The position numbers and the translations under genes were made by a program. The notes under the pieces are model-generated. The model worked only from the letters and a program-made list of their open reading frames with translations. It did no database searches and was not told where the DNA came from. From Anaeromyces robustus (lineage: Eukaryota > Neocallimastigomycota > Neocallimastigomycetes > Neocallimastigales > Neocallimastigaceae): DNA of 28,695 nt. Of this stretch, positions 13,935 to 23,419 are shown in pieces. How positions within the stretch are numbered: position 1 is the stretch's first letter; each line of letters starts with the position of its first letter. Location of the stretch: NCBI GenBank assembly GCA_002104895.1, contig MCFG01000567.1, positions 1-28,695 on the forward strand, written 5' to 3'.

Positions 13935-14046
13935 AGAGAAAAAGAAACAAAAATGATGAAAAAGCATAGATGTAATTTGTGTCTTCCTATTTCTTATGAG
14001 GAGAAAAATATGTCTGCCTTCCTACTGAAATTATTTTTTTTTCTCT
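13935..14046 (+). ncRNA. Box C/D snoRNA guiding 18S rRNA methylation (snR52/U83 type)
   Basis: A perfect C box (ATGATGA, 13953-13959) and a perfect D box (CTGA, 14025-14028) lie 76 nt apart end to end. A one-mismatch C' box (ATGAGGA) is at 13996-14002. The 10 bases at 14014-14023 (CTGCCTTCCT) complement the universally conserved 18S rRNA segment AGGAAGGCAG. The fifth base upstream of the D box pairs with the A of AAGG[A]AGG. Counting from the U14 site, this is yeast A420 / human A468, the known targets of snR52 and U83. Flanking AGAGAAAAA (13935-13943) and TTTTTCTCT (14038-14046) can form an external stem. The D' box is unclear. No host gene is evident, so it may have its own promoter or share a precursor with the next RNA. 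Confidence 0.8.
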
Positions 14047-14150
14047 TTTTTTTTTTTTATTTTTATTTTATTTATTAAATTTTATTCCCAAATAAAAAAT
14101 TTTTATTTGAAATAAAAATTTAATAATCTATAAAAACAAAAAATTATTTC

Positions 14151-14311
14151 TTTTGTTGCATTAATATTGATGAACCTTTTTATATTACCGTAGACATATT
14201 TTCAATATGTACCTGTTACTTTTATGTATACAGGAGAACCCACATGTTGGATATGTACAAATGGTATTAAAAAGTTTTTTAGATAAAACAGTCTGAATTA
14301 ATGCAATAAAA
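14151..14311 (+). ncRNA. Long box C/D-type RNA candidate, target unknown
   Basis: TTGCATTAAT (14156-14165) is perfectly complementary to ATTAATGCAA (14297-14306). With a G-U pair and further A-U pairs the stem could extend to 14151/14311. A C-like box TTGATGA (14167-14173; first base T instead of A/G) lies one base inside the left arm. A D box CTGA (14293-14296) abuts the right arm. This is the expected geometry of a C/D terminal stem and kink-turn. At about 150 nt it is longer than a typical guide. Inside is a hairpin, ACATATT-TTC-AATATGT (14194-14210), and a repeated ATATGTAC word. The bases before the D box match no rRNA site I recall. It lies 122 bases downstream of the D box of the 18S guide snoRNA, on the same strand. 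Confidence 0.6.
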
Positions 14312-14647
14312 AAATTTTTTTTTAAAGTACAAAACTAAAAAAAAAAAAAAAAATTATTGAAAATGAAATAATAAAAAGTATTATAATTATATTTGTTTCT
14401 ATTTCATTTTTTTTATTAAAAATAATGTATTATTTTATTATTTTATATGTTTTTATGAATTATTATTTTTGATAATAATGAATATAAATTAAAAATATAT
14501 ACACATAATCTAAAGTATATATAAATTATTATGTTCTATCTTTTATGTCCTAGTGTCCTAAATTGTCCTAAATTGTCCTATTATATATTAATTTTTTTTT
14601 TTTTAATATTGTTCTTATTTTTGCATTTTGTATTTGATTTTATTATT

Positions 14648-15163
14648 TTATTCTGTATTATTTTGAATAGTATTTTCTGTTATTTCGTTTTGATTATCAT
14701 ATTCATTTTCTTCTTGATTTTCATCATATTCATCAAGTTTTTCTTCAACTCTATTATCATTAATTATTTGCTGTGAATGTGTTGGTGAATGTTCTGGTAA
14801 ATGTTCTAATGATGAAGCTTGAGATTGTGGTGGTGGTATATGCTCTATTGATGTATGTTGTGATAATTGAGCTTGAGATTGTGGTGGTAAATGGTCTATG
14901 GATGTATGTTGTGATGATTGAGGTTGAGATTGTGATTGTAATTGTAATTGTGATTGTGATTGTGATGATTGTGACTGTTGAGATTTTGGTTGTGATGATT
15001 GTGATTGTTGAGATTTTGGTTGTTGTGATGACTGACCATCTTGATTTTTATAACTATTAATCACGTCTATAAATAATTCTTGAAATAGGTTACATACTCC
15101 ATCAATATCTTTTGATGATATTTCTGTATATCTATTTAAAATATATGTTAAGTTTTATTATTA

Positions 15164-15239
<76 letters not shown>

Positions 15240-15620
15240 TTATTTTTTTTTTTTTTATTTTTATATAATTATTATATAATATAATTATCAATAATTATTA
15301 TATTAATGATGATTTATACTTGAAGTTATTTTTCATAGCAAATTTTACTGCTTCTTCATAAGATACTAATCTTGGTTCTTTATCTGACTAATGTATATTA
15401 ATATTTTATATATTATTATTATTTATTATTATTTATTATTATTTATTATAATTATTAAATAAAATTCTTTTATATTATAATTTATATTTTTTTTTTATTA
15501 CTTTATTTCCAATTAAGTGAACTACAATTTCTTTTTTTCTTATAAATCTGTTAATTTCTGCTAACCATTGTATTAAATCTTCAAAAGTTTTTCTGACAGA
15601 TAAATCAAATACTAACATTA

Positions 15621-15659
<39 letters not shown>

Positions 15660-16705
15660 GGGAAAACATTTTTTATTATTAATATCGTTATTATTAATAT
15701 TAATTATTATAACCGTTTTTTTTTTTTTTTTAATATTGTTATTATTACAATTAGTATAATTATTATAATCATTTTTATTATTATTTATCATTATTGTTAT
15801 TAAAACCATTTTTTTATCAATTGTCATTTATATATAATAATTATTGTTATTGAGACCATTATTACAGTATAATAAAAAATAAAGTAATCATACATATATG
15901 AATATTTATGTTCATTTAAATAGATAAAAAAAAGATAGAAAAAAAATATGTATATTTAAGTATATTATGTTATATATATATATGTATAATATATATAATA
16001 TGATTATTCATATTAGATAATATTGTAAATATTTACACCATGGGTATCTTTATAAAATTCATTTCTAACTTCATAATACAATGGATCTCCTGCAACGTCC
16101 CAAAAATTTATTTTTACTATAAATATATGTTAAGTTTTTTTTATGATAAATATTATTAAATATTATTAAATATATTAAAATTGTTAATTGTTATAATAAT
16201 TCCTATAATATAAATTAATTATTCATTCAAATATTGAATATTTTAAGAAAATAACGTTTTTTTTTATGAATATATTATAAATATTATATTTATTTAAACA
16301 TTACTTTCAACATCTTCAATTTTTGTTGTTCTGACACCAAAATCTATACCAATTGTTGGTATATAGTCTGATATAAACTTTTATTTTATTATATTTTATT
16401 ATGTATATATTATGTATATATAATATTAAAAAAAAATGTTAAAAAAATATTTTGTAATATATTTTATATTTTATGTATATATATTTATTTCTTCAAACAT
16501 GCTTAATATAGTTATAATTGAATTTATTATAATATTCTTTGAATTTAAAGATACGAACTTTTTCTTCACAATAAGCTTTAATTAATGTTGATTTTCCAAC
16601 AAAAGAATCTCCTAATGCCAATATTTTTAATCTTCCACTAGTAGAAGTCATTGTAACTGGTCCTGGTAAATGTCCTGCTTTTCTTGTAATTAATGTAACG
16701 TTCAT
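14648..16705 (-). CDS. Rab-like small GTPase of the RBJ/DNAJC27 type, without J domain
   Basis: Six exons on the minus strand: 16705-16555, 16367-16305, 16116-16037, 15621-15502, 15387-15320 and 15131-14648, giving 321 residues. Each join keeps phase and rebuilds a G-domain motif. These are the P-loop GDSFVGKS (32-39), switch I YIPTIGIDFG (52-61), FWDVAGDP (76-83) followed by YYEVRNEFYKDTHG as in DNAJC27, the NKSD base-binding motif (137-140) and TEISS (163-167). The usual catalytic Gln after DxxG is Asp82; human DNAJC27 has His there, so weak or atypical GTP hydrolysis is likely. Instead of the C-terminal J domain of animal DNAJC27, residues from about 194 form a Gln/Ser/Pro-rich repeat tail ending in an acidic Asn/Glu segment. 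There is no C-terminal prenylation Cys, as in RBJ. The family assignment is strong; the partners are unknown. Confidence 0.87.
15162..15239. repeat. ATT microsatellite in an intron of the Rab-like gene
   Basis: A run of about 25 ATT units within the intron 15132-15319. No function is apparent. Confidence 0.9.
15623..15656 (-). repeat. 34-base A tract forming the 3' splice site of intron 3 of the Rab-like gene
   Basis: Read on the minus strand, 34 consecutive A residues lead directly into the splice-site G, and exon 4 begins at 15621 with ATAATGTTAGTA (IMLV). Reading the tract as poly-Lys in the exon frame meets a TAA at its upstream edge, so the tract must be intronic. A 3' splice site behind poly-A instead of a pyrimidine tract is unusual. 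Confidence 0.8.
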
Positions 16706-17829
16706 TTTTATTTATTATTATTATTTTATTTCTTATCTTTTTTTTTTTTAAGGTGTATACTTTAAAATATTATTGAATTTTTTCTATTATTATAATTTAT
16801 ATATATATATATTTATAATAATTGATATATTCAACTTCTTATTCTTATAAAATATTTTTTTTGTTATTATTATTATTATTTTTTTTGTTTTAAATAAAAT
16901 ATTATAAATTATATATTATAAAATTTTAAAATTAATTAATTAATTATTGAAGGTATACAAAAATAATATTTTATAATTTTAAAAAAATTTTATTTTTTTT
17001 TATTTTTTTTTGTTAAACAGTTTATTAATTAAATAATTATAAAATATTTTATTTTAAAAAAAAATATGTTCCATAATAATTGATTTTATAGAATTATTAT
17101 GATCTCACGTGTCATCATATTAAATAAGAAAAAATTTTTATATAATAGATTGATACAAAAAAAAAATTATTATATATTATTATTTTAATAAAAGTGTTAT
17201 TTCTTTTTTATTTTTAAAAAATTTTTATTTACAACAAAAATAAAGAAAAAAAAAAAAGGAAAAAAAAAAGAAAGGAAGTAAATAATTTTATTTAAAAATA
17301 ATAAAAGGTATAAAAATATTAAATTGATAATTATAATAATAAATTTAATTTATATATATATATATATTTTTTTTTTTAATTTTATAAATCGAAAATTATA
17401 TTTTTTATTTATTTTTTTTTTTTTCTTCCAGTTATTTATGTAACTGTTTAGAAAGAATTATAATATAATTATTATAATTATTTTATTATTAATTATACTA
17501 ATTTTTTTTTTTTTTATATAATTTATATATATTAATCATATTTAAAAAATGTCAAAATTACATTCTGTTTATATTATCAACGAATATTACAAAATCAATA
17601 TATATATTTAAAAAACAAAAAACAAAAAACAAAAACGTTATTAGGATACCTCCATTATTTATTATATAACATATCTATATATATACATATTCTTTTTCTT
17701 TTTCTTTTTTTCTTTTTATTTTTTTTTTAAAATAAATTTACATATATAATTTATATATATAATTAAATATATATATATATACAAATATTTTTCTTATCAA
17801 ATTTTGAGATAATATATTCAAATTAAAAC
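16706..17829. promoter_or_regulatory. Divergent promoter region of the Rab-like and ArfGAP genes
   Basis: About 1.1 kb of AT-rich DNA separates two genes transcribed away from each other. It holds homopolymers and TATA-like words too frequent to assign. The one distinctive element is a CACGTG E-box at 17106-17111, inside the partial palindrome TGATCTCACGTGTCATCA (17100-17117). CACGTG is the binding word of basic helix-loop-helix factors such as Cbf1 and Pho4 in fungi. Its use here is inferred from position and from its rarity in this background. Confidence 0.4.
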
Positions 17830-20128
17830 ATGAGTACAAGAACTGCAAGATCTTCTAAACAACAAAATGAAAGACATGCTGCAATTCTTCGAGAATTGTT
17901 AAAACAACCAAGTAATAAAAAATGTGCTGATTGTAAAAGAAACGATCCACGTTGGGCTTCATGGAACTTAGGTATTTTTATTTGTATTCGTTGTTCAGGT
18001 GTTCATCGTTCAATGGGTACTCACATTAGTAAAGGTAAAAAAAAAATAATAATAATAAAAAAATAAAAGTTTATAAATATTAATTATGTATATAATTATA
18101 GAATTAATAAAAGTAATATAAATATTTATGAATTTTTTTACTATTAATATCATTATTTTTTAATATTATTAATTTTATATCTTTTTTAATATTATTAATA
18201 AATAAAAATTTAATAATTATTATTCATTTCTTTAATATTTATAATAATAAAATATATTAATGATAATTTTTTAATGTTTTTTTTTTAATTATATATATAA
18301 TTAAATGTTATTTTAATATAAATAATAAATAGTAAAATCTGTTGATTTAGATACTTGGACTCCAGACCAAATTGAAGTAATTTTTTTTTTTTTATTTTTA
18401 TAATTATTTATTTGTTTGTTTATTTTCATATATTTTTTAAAATAAAATTAATGTTTAAATTAATTAATAAAATTTATAATAAAAAAATATTTTATTTATT
18501 TTGTTCTTTCAATTATTAATATCACAATTAATATAAATGTCAATTTCAATTTATATTTCAATTTCAATTTCAATTTCAATTTCAATTTCAATTTCAATAA
18601 TATAGAATATGAAAAAATGGGGTAATTACAAAGCTAATTTATATTGGGAAGCCAATATGACTGAAAGAGATAAATTCCAAGAAAAGTAATAAATACATTC
18701 ATAAACAAATTTATATAATTTGAAATTTTAAATTTTTATTCTATGTTCTATATATATTATATATATAATCTAACATATTATTAATAATGTACTTTTATAT
18801 ATATATATATATATTTTTTTTTTTGTATAATATTTTATAATATCCATATATATAAATATTTAACCAACAAAACAACAAACAACAAACAACGACAAAAAAT
18901 AACAACATTAAACGTTAACAATGACAAAACAACAATAATAACAACAATAGTAATTTCGAAAGATGGATTCGTTCAAAATATGAATTTAAGCGTTTTGTTA
19001 AGGGCGATAAGGTTCCAGATCCAGATACTTTACCAAATGAAGTAAGTAATTAATAAAATAAAAATAAACTAAACTAAACCAAAATAAATAAATATATAAA
19101 TTAATATTTATATTATAATAAATAATTAATTAAAAATGAATTTATATTTACATATGCTATTATTATTATTATTATAATTATTTTTTTTTCCTTAAAAATG
19201 AAAAAAAAAGAATGGTGAAAGTAAAATTAGTACTAGTTCAGCAAAACAAACAGCTAAACCTTTAGTTAGTACTGAAGAAGTTCAAGGTGTTTTTTCTTCA
19301 TCAAATAATACTTCTAATAAGAATAAGAATAATGATAGTTCTTCTAATTCAAATAATCAAGATATTTTCTTATTCCAAGATTTTACTAGTTCTTCATCCA
19401 GCAACGCAAATAATAATAACAATAATAATAATTTATCTACTATTGATGCATTCAGTAATACCAATACTAAAACTACACCAGTTAAAACTAATAAAGCATC
19501 AAATCAAAATGCATTAAAATCAAGTATTATGTCTTTATATAATAGTCCATCCACAGCTGCTAAACCAGCTAATACAACAAATAATTTTGCTCAATTTGGT
19601 AATATGCCATTAGCTTTCCAATCTACTCCTATGCAACCACAATCTACTAGTGGAGGTTTTGGTTCACCAATGCAACCACAATCTACTAATGGAGGTTTTG
19701 GTTCACCAATGCAACCACAATCTACCAGTGGAGGTTTTGGTTCACCAATGCAACCACAATCTACTAATAGTGGTTTTAGTTCAACTATGCAACCATCCAT
19801 GGGAGGATTTAATAATGTTATGCAACCACAATCATCAAGTGGTTTTGGTTCAACTATGCAACCTTCTAGTGGTTTTGGTAGTCCAATGAGACCACAAACA
19901 AATTCAGGTTTTAGTTCAACTATGCAACCAAGTAAACCAGCTCAACCAAAACATGATCCATTTGATTTTATTTCTATATCTTCCTTTTCTAATAATGCCA
20001 CTAAAACCACTAATCCTCCAACTACAACTTCAAATCTTAATAATAATAATAATATAAATGCTAATGCTAATGATGATTTTGCAGATTTCCAAACTGCTAA
20101 TGGAAATTCTAATTGGGCAAACTTTTAA
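17830..20128 (+). CDS. ArfGAP of the SMAP/Age2 type
   Basis: Five exons, 17830-18034, 18333-18376, 18606-18685, 18951-19041 and 19211-20128, encode 445 residues; all phases agree. The GTPase-activating domain for Arf occupies about 13-140. Its zinc finger is C32-x2-C35-x16-C52-x2-C55, followed by [16 protein letters not shown] with the presumed arginine finger R60. The segments [24 protein letters not shown] and [15 protein letters not shown] match SMAP1/2 and yeast Age2, which act in clathrin-linked endosomal and trans-Golgi traffic. The C-terminal half is disordered and Ser/Asn/Gln-rich. It has 13-residue repeats ([11 protein letters not shown].., about 281-325), a DPF motif at 389-391 and a DDFADF...NWANF end. 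DPF and acidic-Phe motifs bind clathrin-adaptor ear domains, so adaptor recruitment is inferred. The classical clathrin box of SMAP proteins is not seen. Confidence 0.94.
18543..18597 (+). repeat. TTTCAA hexanucleotide array before a 3' splice site
   Basis: About nine TTTCAA-type units end eight bases before the acceptor AG (18604-18605) of intron 2 of the ArfGAP gene. They form a pyrimidine-rich tract and may serve as the splice-site tract. Confidence 0.8.
19634..19770 (+). repeat. 39-bp coding minisatellite in the ArfGAP tail
   Basis: Three near-identical 39-base units plus a diverged fourth encode [11 protein letters not shown](S/N)G. Further degenerate copies ([24 protein letters not shown]) follow to about 19930. 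The unit keeps frame, so copy number can vary without breaking the protein. The antisense ORF across it (19591-19800, minus) is an artefact of the repeat. Confidence 0.9.
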
Positions 20129-21363
20129 AATCAAATTAAATCAAATTAATAATTAAGATTAAAAACAAAAAACAAAAAGACAAAAAAAATACATTAAAAT
20201 TAAATAAAGAGAGTAATTAATATATTAATCTAATAAGAAAAAAAAAAAATTTTTTTTTTCTTTTCTATCATAAAAACTATATATATATGTAGGAATACAA
20301 TTATCTTTTTTTTTTTTTTTTTCTTATATATATATTAATGACAATAATTAAAATAAAATAAATTAACAATTATTCAATATAGAGATAATATTTTTTTTAA
20401 AAATAAAAATAAAAAATAACAAAAAAATAATTATAAAAAAAAAAAAAATAAAAAAAAATAAAAAAATAGTAAAAAAAAAAAAAAAATAAAAATAAAATAA
20501 AAATAAAGAAACACACAAAAAAAAGTTTTTTTTATTTATTTTCAAAAAATAATCATAAATCTTTATTTTAATAATAATAACAATAATTAAAAAAAAAAAA
20601 AAAATGTAGGAATATGAACATTGTAATAAAAAATTTTTTTAAATAAATAAATAAATATAAATAAACACATAAATTAAGAAAATCATACATAAAATAAAAA
20701 AAAAAATAAAAAAAAAAAAAAAATAAGCAAATTGAAATATGCTTATTTTTTTTTTCTTTTATTATTATTGATTAATTTTTTTTTTTTATATGTTTTTTTT
20801 TTTATTGTTACTTTTTTTTTTTTTTTTTTTTTTAAATATTTAAATATAAGAATTTTGTAACATATATTTAATATTTATTTATATATATTTGACTTTTTTT
20901 TTTTTCTTTCTTTCTTTCTTTTTTCTTTTTCCTTTATCGTATTAACATAATAATTATTATAATTCTTAATTTTTTATATATAAAATAAATATTTATTTAT
21001 TTATTTATTGTTTTATTTTTTTATTTTTTTTATATTTTTTCTTTTCAAGTATTAACATTAATTATTATAATTATTATTTCTTTTTATATTTAAATAATAT
21101 ATAGAATAATTAATATTTGTTTATTCATTTTTATTTTAATTTTTTTTTTTTTTTAAATTAGTAGTTTAAAAAATTAAATATAATAATAATAATAAAAATA
21201 GTATATATTAAATTTATTCATTTATTTGTCATTTTTTTTTATATATAAATAAAAAAAAAAAGAAAGATAATTCTTTTTATCTTTTCTTTCTCTTGTTTTA
21301 TATATTTATTTATTTCGTATATATATATTATATATTATATTTTGTAATATATATTTTTTTATA
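20129..21363. other. Gene-free region between the convergent ArfGAP and PHACTR-like genes
   Basis: About 1.2 kb of A and T homopolymers and AAAT-type repeats. It must contain the 3' UTRs and polyadenylation signals of both converging genes; AATAAA words are plentiful and cannot be assigned individually. The minus-strand ORF at 20363-20545 is translated homopolymer. Confidence 0.7.
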
Positions 21364-21691
21364 CTAGTGGAATAAAGTATTTCTTAAAGAAGATTCATGA
21401 ACTTGCATTTCATGTTTTTTATATTCATTTAATTCTTCTCTAATTTGCATCTTTAATTGTGGAGTAAGATGCTTAAAAGTAGAATTAATATCTGGTCTTC
21501 TTGAATATTCTGATTTTCTGAAAGTTGGTAAAACTTCAACAGATTCATTAAAATGAATTACTTTTTGAACTGATGCATCATTTATTGTTGGTCTATCTCT
21601 CATTAAATTTTCCATAGCATTTAATAATTGTGCTCTCTTAAGATTTTGTTGAGTTGCTACAATTGATGGATCCATTGATCTACCTGTTATA

Positions 21692-21731
<40 letters not shown>

Positions 21732-23419
21732 TCATTTTTTAATTTTCATTTTCATTTTAATTTTAATTTTTTTTTTTTTTTACATTCATTATATTTTTGT
21801 ATATTATTCATTCGTAAAAATTATTTATTTTTTATTTTTCAATTATTATTCATATGTTTATACATTAATAAATTATTATTCATCATCATTTTTATTTTAA
21901 TATTATTTTTTAAGAATCCCGATTAATAGAATTAATGTTAATATAAATTAAAAATTTTTTAATTTTTTTTTTTTTTGAATAAATTTTTATTATTATTGAT
22001 ATTGTAATAGTTGTATTTTTTTAAATATGTTATGTGAAAAAGAAAAACAAAGATAATAAAAGAAATAAAAATATTATTGTTAATTATAAAAAGGAAAAGA
22101 ATAAATATATATATTTATCATACATATAGATATATAATAATATTAATAATAATAGTCATAATAATTTATATATAAATATATTCAAATTTTTAAAAAGATA
22201 ATTTTTTTTTTCACTTTATTTTCTTACCAATTAAAATATTCATATCTTCTAATACTGATCTTTCAGGTCTTTTCTTTAAAATTGATTTTAATTGCTTCGA
22301 TGTTTTTTCAAAATTAATATTTTGTGTAACTACACCAGATTCATTTGAAGATTCAGTTTCACTTTTCTCATTTTTATTTTCATTTTCTTCTTCGTCTTTT
22401 GATTCATCATTATCAGCTTTTTTTTTTTTTTTTTTATAATTAATTATTTATTTATATTATATTTTAAATTATATAAGTAATAATAATAATAATGTTAATT
22501 AAGTTATTATACATTAAAATGATATAATGATGATTTTAATAAATGTTAAGTTTTATTATTATAATAACATAATATTTTATTATTTATATATAATTAATTA
22601 ATCAATTAAATATAATAAAAAAAAATTTATTATTACAATATTAATTCATATTATATTTTGTCCCATTATAATAATGTTGGTTTTGAAGATATATTAAATT
22701 TTTGTTTATATTTTTATTTTTTAATTAATTTATAATTTTTAAAAAACACAAAAAATTATTATAAAAATAATTTTTTGTGTTTTTTTATATTAAATTTTTT
22801 TTTTTTTTTGAAAATTAATTGTATTATCAATGAATTCATTATTAGTTCAATTAGTTTAAAATGGTTATTATATTAGTTATTGTTGAATGATTTTTATTAT
22901 AAATTTAGTTTTATATAACATTATTTTTAATATACATATAAGCATAAGTTTCGTATTAGTGATAATATATATATATTTTTTTAGTTTAAAATTTTAAAAT
23001 AATAGATAAATTATAGAATAAGATATAATAAAAGAATAATAGATATATATTTTAATAAAAAGAATTTTGATTATTATAATGCTGTTAAATTAATATATAT
23101 ATATAATAGATATTTTGTTTTAATATTAATGTATATATATTTTACTTCTTAAAATATTTCTTAATTTTAAATCTTCTTTACTTGGTCTAAGAGATAATTT
23201 TCTTTCTAAAACTGATTTTGGAAAATCAACTATTTTTTAGATTAAATAGGATCAAATAATTATTATATATATAACATATATTAAAAAGATAAAATAAAAT
23301 AAATAAAAAAAAAATATTTCATTACGGTTTGAACCATCTTCAGAACTTCTTTCACTTCTTTCAGATATTGTTGAGGATATACTATTAATACTGGTACTTG
23401 ATCCCTTTTCTTCTGACAT
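21364..23419 (-). CDS. PHACTR-like protein: RPEL actin-binding motifs plus PP1-binding C-terminus
   Basis: Four exons on the minus strand, 23419-23326, 23229-23146, 22416-22228 and 21683-21364, encode 228 residues; all three introns are phase 1 and the joins agree. RPEL motif 1 is at about 38-59 (LERKLSLRPSKEDLKLRNIL) and motif 2 at about 102-122 (LKSILKKRPERSVLEDMNIL), separated by an acidic linker. A third, weaker RPEL (about 143-165, with RDRPTINDA) runs straight into VIHFNESVEV, the position of the RVxF-type PP1 motif in animal PHACTR proteins. The end, with SRRPDI, HLTPQLKMQIREELNEYK and EMQVHESS, is the PHACTR C-terminal block; yeast Bni4 ends in a related PP1-binding block. A Trp of the PHACTR PP1 interface is Phe192 here. 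Likely role: G-actin-responsive targeting of protein phosphatase 1. Short for the family; the N-terminal exon is Ser-rich. Confidence 0.87.

Noticed and set aside
13953-14286. Possible small two-exon zinc-finger gene: MMKKHRCNLCLPIS from 13953 and a CWIC-containing frame ending at 14286
   Set aside because: No donor and acceptor pair keeps frame between the two parts. The ATGATGA is a box C, CTGA follows at the right place, and the guide matches 18S rRNA, so RNA genes explain the sequence better.
14151-14311. U3 snoRNA, because of GTACAAATGG, CAGTCTGA and ATTGATGA words that resemble U3 3' domains
   Set aside because: The upstream DNA lacks the U3 5' domain with its A and A' boxes, and there is no box B/C arrangement. 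The terminal stem encloses a simple C...D layout.
14773-15060. Plus-strand Val/Ile-rich ORF
   Set aside because: Complement of the Gln/Ser repeat tail of the Rab-like gene; repetitive coding DNA gives an open antisense frame.
15618-15827. Minus-strand Asn/Lys-rich ORF ending in poly-Lys
   Set aside because: It lies wholly inside intron 3 of the Rab-like gene and is made of repeat and the A tract.
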